Part shown: positions 31,501 through 37,600 of the stretch, in pieces
How the letters are laid out: each line of letters starts with the position of its first letter
How positions within the stretch are numbered: position 1 is the first letter of the stretch
From: CALDTK01 sp045110575
Lineage (GTDB): Bacteria > Bacteroidota > Bacteroidia > Chitinophagales > Saprospiraceae
NCBI GenBank assembly: GCA_045110575.1
Contig: JBGCGF010000046.1
Span: 12,443-76,442, forward strand
Direction of reading: 5' to 3'
DNA length: 64,000 nt
Position numbers and translations under genes: made by a program
Notes under the pieces: generated by a model
The model's input: only the letters and a program-made list of their open reading frames with translations
The model's database searches: none
What the model was told of the DNA's origin: nothing

Positions 31501-31701
31501 GTACCACGCAGGGTTGGGCTGAGTTGCTAAACAACCATAGTTATTGGAAGCTGGAGGATTAGGAGCGCTCGTTGAGGCAGGAAAACTAATGCTATTCTCA
31601 GCACAGAACTGAGTTGCGGCTCCACAAATGGGGCTCTGTGCGTTCAACTGCACAGTAAATAGTCCTAAGAAACAAAGGATTAAGAGTAGAGCATTCTTCA
31701 T
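25576..31701 (-). CDS. Giant T9SS-secreted protein D (type B sorting domain)
   Basis: 2041 aa with a signal peptide at 1-21 (LFTVQLNAQ). The N-terminal domain (about 22-170) contains FCAENSISFP, NNYGCLATQPNPAWYYM, DIDFALWGPFSS and EFFILLITNFSG. It is shared with the smaller protein at 32735-34477 but not with A-C. PKD/Ig-like modules follow, then three CxC-bounded supermodules of about 261 aa at roughly residues 720, 982 and 1242, related to those in A and C (GDDVGTYVLHT, YYVSYI.G.DDGTGNP, DV.LGQP.VW). A SprB-like repeat precedes a CHU_C-type domain (PTGFSPNGDNVNDRFFP, LDRWGETVY, GWDGLHRGQEMKP). It is first in transcription order of the four giants. Predicted surface or secreted protein with no enzymatic motif. 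Confidence 0.87.
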   Translation of the reverse strand: MKNALLLILCFLGLFTVQLNAQSPICGAATQFCAENSISFPASTSAPNPPASNNYGCLATQPNPAWYYMSTSGAGSAIINLSSAPAVDIDFALWGPFSSLGDALGNCGSLDAPISCSYAPNANEVVSFSSGGPGEFFILLITNFSGVATDITGSSTSTILSCDACLAEGGTLEPGSQVGCFSTLDDIEVDFGAFTPSPLAYGYNLVVTDPITGVITQEFVGTTLSPTLLGPGTFRVCGISYEYATAPASFVGMNYNSITADLNSAMPSFCGDQSNNCVDIVIAPDPLPSFVIDSVCLGASAPNCPYINNTWICSPGAGSFTVQTAQGCDSTVSYLITPRGSIIEVDSVQVCPGEPYTYDGIDYFSPGPAVLTIPTSSSGCDTTLYLFIQEVPLVAVVTPDIFNLDCINPTVDLSSAGSTTGPEITQFWTGPTGVVGVGTTITVTEPGTYVLTVVRTDPRTQETCSVTATAIITESPAETGQPTASGPTNLCVGEDGVYTYSYTGPNGPYVLSYDVRDVPATVVTDIPGSLTLNFTAGGTATVCFIATGTCGPTPETCVTTLIEATVAADAGLDASFCDLMGDVSGNPAGGTWSALAGPDGTGVVANPSQANTDVSAASAGTYAFEYAFGGNCPSSDTVLITFVNPILATNVIEVCDNATLEYTVTFGITGGTPPYLTTGTPGTITGNMFTSDPIASGVAYSIAVFDVNGCPTTVQGSFNCNCVTDAGLMPTDTIKVCVPDSLQSGLVSNEVLDGDDVGTYVLHTSPTNVLGTILQTNSTRWFYYQSPPIIANVVYYVSYIVGTDDGTGNPDFNDPCFDVSLGQPVVWELKQCSAGADMTLCALTGRLDALGIPGRWIVPAGASVNSNTDPNTVFNASTPGTYEFVWSVGQLPFCVKTDTVIITIAASPTVTNVNEVCDNTTQEYVVSFDITGGSPPYTTTGTPGSISGNIFTSDPIASGGSYNLVIIDANGCSTSIQGSRTCDCTTESGTMPTVLLEACVPDDIQAGLVSNEVADGDDVGTYVLHTNASGTLGTVLQTSATSLFSFQAPLVVDVTYYVSYIIGDDDGTGNPDPNDVCFDVSIGQPIVWRETPVLDGGPNESLCGLSTILQATGSPGLWTVPAGTSVSNASDPNATFSATAYGTYTLIWSSDGAFCPVNDIVEITFNQDPQATDSYDCDAGAVLATVTITVTGGQAPYSIVGLPTTGAGSTFTAMVPAGTLYSFTVIDANGCVSATYSNTPDCDCETIAPSFATGATACVGDDIQLPAATGGFDDGDDATVFVLYVGTQTTITNVLATSATPTFPWMATYASGTTYYVAAIRGNDDGSGVVDPTDPCLDTSPGVAVSWNALPTITLLDAIACEGDTARVAFQYTGLIPAEIDLVLGGVSSTVSITASTGEFTFFGEQGTLSVTSLRENPGCENVGVTSTANVSIQTIQAPMLEPDFSLCNSGVTSDPFSQDLSALVISGGGGTWSSPDAPAALTGTTFNGIGLTPGRYRLVYETAAVGTCPSQQAEVFVTIRDCSCPNLTLIGPGVLCNNDARVLLAGLLEETQVGDWTMSSVPAGTQPAIISGGFFDATSADGGTYRLLFTLTQGNIAGCPDTSSIAITVARQPLAGSSNGDLTFCENDTDIVNLSSLLTGQDAGGDWNSLSGGQAPVNGSVDVSTLPVGDYTFEYLVNAPAPCDFARAEVRITVNAAPLVDAGGDVTLTCVLRTADLGTSSIGGVDYMWTNVSTGDQLATTATYQTDVTGLYELTAVDPTSGCRANDLVEVVASNDVPEVYVSLQPISCAGEMDGAARIDSIVGGLEPYTISFNGSVTNERFWSQLGGGAYQIDVVDDNNCTADALTFDIIEPEVFDVFLDATMAANGGSGGIRLGDTVFLSATTTGDTAAVVQWSPADYVACDTCANTYGIPPASLTYAVSLVSTNGCTADDFVQVIVRDNRDVYFPTGFSPNGDNVNDRFFPQAQEGLVRKVNSFIVLDRWGETVYRLNDFDINVPALGWDGLHRGQEMKPQVFVFLAEVEYFDGRTELFKGDFSLIR

Positions 31702-31863
31702 TCACTGTGTATTTGTCCTAGCTAATAGCTTGAGAGCCGATATCCTCGAAATCTCGTAAGTCGATTCAAGCAAGCATTTTATAGCTTTCGCTCTGCAAAG
31801 TACCAAGTAAAAAGCTAGTGACACAATCCACAAATCAGGTTAGTCTCCACTATTCAAGTGGTA

Positions 31864-31871
31864 TACCTTTG
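31864..31871 (+). promoter_or_regulatory. Bacteroidota -7 promoter box (TACCTTTG) for the DUF4412-like gene
   Basis: Exact TAnnTTTG, 32 nt before the ATG at 31904, in the 202-nt divergent region with giant protein D. Confidence 0.65.
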
Positions 31872-31903
31872 CTTTTTCAAGTTTCACCTTATAAAATTTG
31901 CTC

Positions 31904-32635
31904 ATGAGTGCTCTCCTTTTCCTCTTTCTCGCAACACTTGCTCCCCTGCAGGAGGCCGCTACCCTACCTTCTGAAAACCTTTCCGTTGAGCAAAAAGTAA
32001 CCACTCAAGACTTTGCCCCTGTCCAAATCGTCATGGAATTTGAGACCGAGAAAAAGGGCAAACGGGTAGATAACGAATCAGGAAATTACACGGTGGCCTT
32101 CAGTGATTCACGCTATGCGATGATCACCGGAACAGCTGATCAGCAAATCCAGCTGATTGTGGACGTTGATGGACGAACGATGACGACCGTAACCACCGAT
32201 AAGAAAGGAGAAACCGCAGCGATTAAAATGCCTTTGATCCGCATGGGAAAAGGATTGTTCGAAGACCTGAACCAGAACGTAGAACAAACCGAAGAAGTAC
32301 GCAAAATTCTAGGCTATGACTGCCGTAAGTACATCGTCTCGAACGATGGCGATGTCACAGAATCATGGATTGCCAATGTTCCAGGCCTAGCTTGGGGTGA
32401 GCTCGCTCAGGCTTTAATTGGTGGCAAAAAGAGTAGCACAAGCAACCTGATGGCACCGATAAAAGACATGCCTAATGCGTTCGCGCTTGAGAGTCACACG
32501 ACACTAAAGGGAGGCAAGAAGGTCGTTCACAGCTATGTGCGCACGCTAAACTTGGGCACTGATGCTGATTTGTCAGCTCTTGAAATCCCTGCTAACGCCG
32601 AGGTTCAAGACTTGACTGGTCTCATGAAGTTCTAG
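31904..32635 (+). CDS. Exported DUF4412-like protein
   Basis: 243 aa from ATG 31904; a TTG two codons earlier (31898) is in frame but less likely. A short hydrophobic signal (SALLFLFLATLAPLQEAA) is followed by a soluble domain. The pattern FEFETEKKGKR-like start, 'IKMPLIRMGKGLFED', 'ILGYDCRKYIVSNDGDVTESWIA', 'GLAWGELAQAL' and a C-terminal lipid/protein-carrier-like strand set matches the DUF4412/GIN-like periplasmic family common in Bacteroidota. Its molecular role is unknown. It lies alone on the plus strand between minus-strand T9SS cargo genes and shares a bidirectional terminator with the gene at 32735. Confidence 0.7.
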   Translation: MSALLFLFLATLAPLQEAATLPSENLSVEQKVTTQDFAPVQIVMEFETEKKGKRVDNESGNYTVAFSDSRYAMITGTADQQIQLIVDVDGRTMTTVTTDKKGETAAIKMPLIRMGKGLFEDLNQNVEQTEEVRKILGYDCRKYIVSNDGDVTESWIANVPGLAWGELAQALIGGKKSSTSNLMAPIKDMPNAFALESHTTLKGGKKVVHSYVRTLNLGTDADLSALEIPANAEVQDLTGLMKF

Positions 32636-32675
32636 TAGGACTTAATCCTCCGCCCCTCCTAGAAAGGAATACTAA

Positions 32676-32709
32676 AAAGCCCCTGCGTGTATGTACACGC
32701 AGGGGCTTT
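32676..32709. terminator. Bidirectional terminator between the DUF4412-like gene and the small PKD protein
   Basis: Perfect inverted repeat AAAGCCCCTGCGTGT-ATGT-ACACGCAGGGGCTTT with A/T flanks on both sides, in the 99-nt convergent gap. Confidence 0.92.
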
Positions 32710-32734
32710 CCTCTTTAAGGCTCATTTCAAAGCA

Positions 32735-34477
32735 CTACTGCTTCACGATACGTACTTGATGTTCGTAGCTACCTGCTTTCAAGCGGATGTAATAGATCCC
32801 AGCAGCCCAATTTTCAAGGTTTAGGTTTTGCCGAAAGGTGGAAGCAGTGCCCAAACGCTCGTTAAGTATTTCACTACCTAACACATCGGTTACGGTAAGG
32901 ACAAGCGGCTCGGACGGAACGCCGGTCAAGCTCCATGAGACTCTTCCTTCCGTTGGATTGGGAAAGAGCTCAAAGGCGGCGCCACTTGGCAACTCACCTA
33001 GGCCAGACACCATGATATTTACATCAATCGAATGTTCACGCCAGCCGCAAGAGTTCGTTGATCTCAGTTCTACATCATAGCTTCCGCTGGCCGCATAGGT
33101 GTGAATCGGATCTATCGTAATAGCAGTATTCCCATCACCAAAGTCCCATAAATAAGAGTCAGCATCGAGTGGTGCGGCCATGAATTGGACCGTTTCGTTG
33201 CTCACACTGATTATAGTGGCGTCCGAAGTCGGAACCCCATAAAGCGTGAAAAAATCAATCTGCTCACCGGTAGCGGTACCAAATTCATTGGTTGCGTCTA
33301 GTGTGACTGAATAAACACCTGGCTGGGTGATGTTGAACGATGGATTTTGCTCAGTGCTTGAAAAACTTGCTCCAGTATTACTGACTATCGACCATAGCCA
33401 CGAAGAAGAAGGGTTCACAGATGATTCATCCGTAAAACTCACAAGAGAAGGAACACAAGAGGAATCACTTTGGTACGAAAAGGCAACAATCGGCAATCCT
33501 TCAGCCACTACAACTCTGCTAAATACTGAATCCACTCCGCAAGAGTTGGTCCCCTTTAAAACAACATGGTATGCTCCAGGAGAAGCGTACTGAACACTAG
33601 GATTGACATCTGTGCTTGTTTCTCCATTTCCAAAATCCCAGAAGTAAGTGTCCGAGTTGGTAGACATATTCGTAAAATCTACCGATAGCATGTCGACATC
33701 CGCAGTGAACATCGGATTTACTTGAGGCATGACAGAGATAAGGTCTTCCGCAACTAGTGTGTCTGCGCCTACGAAGTTCGTTACAATCAATTGAGCATCG
33801 AATATTCCTCCATCAGAATAGGTTACGGTCTGCACTGGGAGCCTACTCCTACTTGGATCGCCTCCTGGAAAGGTCCAATAAAATGACCCCACATTAGTTG
33901 AGGGGCTAGCATCGTATGTTACACTAAAAGAAGCGCAAGCTGAAGTGTCCGATTGATCGAAAATGGCAACAGGAGCAACTAAGCTATCTCCACAGGCAAG
34001 CATTGTATCCAACGCAACTGCTGAAATATCCGTTCGGTAATCACTGAAGTTCGTGATGAGTAGCAGGTAAACCTTATCCGGAGCACTTGCTACAAAGCTG
34101 ATCACTTCACTAGTAGTCGGGGTATAACTGCAGTTAATGGGCGGCCCGAGACTTCCACATCTATCTTGAGCATCGCTTACAGATGAGAATGGGCCCCAAA
34201 CGGCGAAGTCTATATCCACTGAAGGTGAAGAGCTCAGATTGACTGTTGTAGGTCCAGCCCCTCTAGAAGTCATGTAGAACCATGTAGGATTGGGCTGCGT
34301 AGCCAAACAGCCATAGTTGTTCGTCGCTGGAGGGCTTGGAGCATTAATGCTTGCTGGAAATGTGAGACCCGTTTCAACACAAAAACTAGTCGCAGATGTA
34401 CAATTTGGACTTTGAGCTGATAGCTGGAGGATCGAGATCCCGAGTATGCTTATAAGAAGCGATAGGGTAATTTTCAT
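32735..34477 (-). CDS. T9SS-secreted mosaic protein: protein D N-terminal domain, four PKD domains, type A sorting domain
   Basis: 580 aa with a signal peptide at 1-21 (ISILQLSAQ). Residues about 22-170 are strongly similar to the N-terminus of giant protein D (NNYGCLATQPNP, FYM, DIDFAVWGPFSS, LLLITNFS). Four PKD domains follow (WTFPGG, WDFGNGETS, a diverged one, WDFGDGNTA). The end is a classical type A T9SS sorting domain (ELFPNPTEGRVSW ... YEHQVRIVKQ) nearly the same as that of the adjacent metalloprotease. The four PKD domains align in order with the last four of that protease. It is likely a surface or secreted binding protein made by recombination of neighbouring genes. No catalytic residues were seen. 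Confidence 0.85.
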   Translation of the reverse strand: MKITLSLLISILGISILQLSAQSPNCTSATSFCVETGLTFPASINAPSPPATNNYGCLATQPNPTWFYMTSRGAGPTTVNLSSSPSVDIDFAVWGPFSSVSDAQDRCGSLGPPINCSYTPTTSEVISFVASAPDKVYLLLITNFSDYRTDISAVALDTMLACGDSLVAPVAIFDQSDTSACASFSVTYDASPSTNVGSFYWTFPGGDPSRSRLPVQTVTYSDGGIFDAQLIVTNFVGADTLVAEDLISVMPQVNPMFTADVDMLSVDFTNMSTNSDTYFWDFGNGETSTDVNPSVQYASPGAYHVVLKGTNSCGVDSVFSRVVVAEGLPIVAFSYQSDSSCVPSLVSFTDESSVNPSSSWLWSIVSNTGASFSSTEQNPSFNITQPGVYSVTLDATNEFGTATGEQIDFFTLYGVPTSDATIISVSNETVQFMAAPLDADSYLWDFGDGNTAITIDPIHTYAASGSYDVELRSTNSCGWREHSIDVNIMVSGLGELPSGAAFELFPNPTEGRVSWSLTGVPSEPLVLTVTDVLGSEILNERLGTASTFRQNLNLENWAAGIYYIRLKAGSYEHQVRIVKQ

Positions 34478-34626
34478 TTAGTTGATATTTATAAATTCGG
34501 ATGCCCACTACTTTAACTAACGATACTTTTAGAGAGATTCAAAATGGACAAGTCAAAGCTCTTGAGCCACAATATATTGAAAACATCTCATAGGCTTTAT
34601 GCTGGTGTATAGCCAGTCAAAAAGGA

Positions 34627-34660
34627 GAATCCCCTGCGTGCAAAAGCGCGCAGGGGATTC
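34627..34660 (-). terminator. Terminator hairpin after the metalloprotease gene
   Basis: Inverted repeat GAATCCCCTGCGTGC-AAAA-GCGCGCAGGGGATTC located 25 nt past the stop codon at 34685. The core CCCCTGCG is shared with the terminator at 32676-32709. Confidence 0.88.
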
Positions 34661-34684
34661 AATAATTGAGAAAGAAGCTTAAGC

Positions 34685-37600
34685 CTACTGCTTAACAACG
34701 CGCACTTGATGCTCGTAGCTCTTCGCTTTTAGTCGAACGACATAAACACCAGCAGCCCAATTTTCGAGGCTTAGGTTTTGCCGGAAGGTCGAAGCTGATC
34801 CTAACGTTTCGCGGATTACTTCTCGTCCGAGTACGTCCGTCACAGTAAGCGTGAGCGGCTCAGATGGGACGCCAGAGAGGCTCCAAGTAGTATTTCCTCC
34901 GGTTGGGTTCGGGAAGAGGTTAAACGATGCCCCTGCAGGTAGCTCTCCTACACCTGAAGTCATGATTGTGACCGTAGTTGTGCCACTCACTTCACCGCAA
35001 TCGTTTGTCGCAGTAAGCGTGATCGTATAAGTTCCATTGGCTGCATACGTGTGGAGCGGATCTTCGATGTTCGAGGTGTTGCCATCTCCGAAGTCCCATA
35101 TGTATGCGTCTGCATCGGTAAGCGTTGCATCGAAAGTGACCATCAAGCCGTTGATTGAAGCCACTTCTGCGAGCACCGTTGGCGCTGCAAAAACAGTTAC
35201 AACATCGCTTCGCACTTCTGTTGTAGAGCCTGCTGCGTTTGTCGCTTCTAGCGTGAAGGTGTACACACCAGCCTGAGTAAGTGTGAAGACCGGATTTTGG
35301 TCGGTACTCATGAAGTTAGCTCCGGTGTTACTAGAGACTGTCCAAGACCAAGCGGTTGGGCTGCCCGTAGTTTCATCCGTCAATCTCACCATTAATGGAG
35401 CACAACCAGATGTTTCGCTGATTGAGAACTCTGCATTTGGCAAGCCTTCAGCAACCACAACGGATTGCGTCGACACGTCCTGGCCACAAGCGTTAGTCAC
35501 TGTTAGTGTTACCGTGTAGGTTCCTGCCGTCGTGTAAGTAACCGTAGGGCTTACTTCACTACTTGTCATTCCGTTTCCGAAATCCCAGCTGTAGGTATTG
35601 GCATTAGTTGAAGTACTCGTAAAGTCAACCGAAAGCATATTCACATCACTGTTAAATGATGCCACCGCAAGCGGTGCTACAACAACAAGATCTGTCGCGA
35701 TTTCGGTATCGGTACCTGTTGCATTCGTTACGGTCAATGAAGCACTGAACGTTCCTCCGGCTGCATACATAACTGTAGGCATTGGGTCTGTACTCGTTGC
35801 GGGTGTTCCACCAGGGAAGCTCCATTCAAGCGTGCCTACATCTGTAGAAGTGCTTGCATCATAAGTTACCGCCAATGGAGCACAACCGCTAGTAATCGTC
35901 TGACTGAATGCTGCTACTGGAGCAGCAAGGACCGTAATCGTCTCAGAGTATCGAACCGTTCCACATGCATTTGTGACATCTAGGTTGACGGTATAGGTCC
36001 CACTCATCGTGTAGGTATGAATGGCTGACTGGGTTGCAGTATTACTGCCATCTCCAAAGTCCCATGCATAGCTTGAACCTCCAGTACTTTGATTCGTAAA
36101 GGTTGCTGTCAGCGCATTGATACTAGAAGTAAACAATGCCGTTGGCGCTTCATCAATGACGACCAAATTGGTGGTTGTCTCCGAATCTGTTCCGGTGCTA
36201 TTCGACACTGTGAGGGTAACATCATAGCTACCAACAGTATTGTAAACGACTGTTGGGCTTACATCTGTAGAAGTTGAAGGTGTTCCTCCGGGGAAGCTCC
36301 ATGCAACAGAAGTCGCTCCCGTTGAGCCAGAGGCATCAAATGAGATGCTATGTGGCGCACAACCTTGTGAAGTCGTATTTGAGAATTCCGCAACGGGTGC
36401 GGCAAGTACCGTAACTGAAGCTGTAGACTGGTCAGTACCACAAGTGTTCGTCACCTCAAGTGTAACAGTATATGTACCGCTGCTTGCGTAGGTGTGTGTC
36501 GGGTCAGACATCGATGATGAGTTACCATCACCAAAGTCCCATGCGTATGAAGTCGCATTCGAGCTCTGATCATTGAACGAGACTGTAAGTCCGCTAACAC
36601 TGCTACCGAAAGCTGCCGTTGGCTCTTCTTCGACTACGATGTAGTTCGTCTGCGTCTCAGTGTCTGTGCCTAGCGCATTAGTTACCTCAAGGCTCACGTC
36701 ATACGAGCCAGCGCTTGCATAAACTACCTGAACATTTTGATCAGTTGAAGTACTTGGCGTTCCTCCAGGGAAACTCCAAGAGAAGGAGCTAGCAGCAGTA
36801 CTTGTGCTTGTATAGCTCACTGTTTCACCTGGACAGATTGACCCGCCACCAGGGTTTGATGTAAAGGAAGCTGTTGGAGCTTGTCCTACCGTTACGGTAG
36901 AGGTCGTTACATCATTATTACAAGGACCGGTAACGGTCTGCTCGATGGTATACGTTCCTGGAGAAGAATATGTGTGTGATGGATTCTCATCAGAAGAGCT
37001 GTTTCCATCTCCAAAGTCGTAGCTGTAAGCCGTTCCGTTTGTAGCGTTGTTCGTAATCACCACGCCGAGAGCTCCTTGCGTCGCAACCGTGAACGCAGCA
37101 ACAGTAGCCGCTTGGACAGTTACCTCTCCTGAGCTAGAGGTTGTGTTACATCCGAGTGCGTTACAAACCTCTACACTGGCATCAAACGTACCGCTCTGTG
37201 CATAGGTCACGCTTACACTAGCTCCTGTTGGAGAAGTGTTCGATGCACCTGGGAGATCCCAAGTGATTGAATTGGCCGTTCCCGTTACGGTAGCCGTGTA
37301 GGTAACCTGATCTCCAGGACAGATATCACCGCTTGGTGATCTACTGATTGAAGCATTTGGACTGCTACCAACCGTAATTGTTTGTGTGCTTATCTCTGCC
37401 TCACAACCGTTGAAAGCTGTTAAAGAGACTGTGTACGTTCCTGGAGCGGCATATGTATGCAATGGGTTCGCATCACTGCTTGTACCTCCGTCACCAAAGT
37501 CCCAAGAATAAGTCGCCGTAGCTCCTTGAAGTACCGGAAGAACTTCACCCGCGAAGGTGACCGTCTGTCCAGCAGTACTAAATGAGAACGTTGTTGTAGG

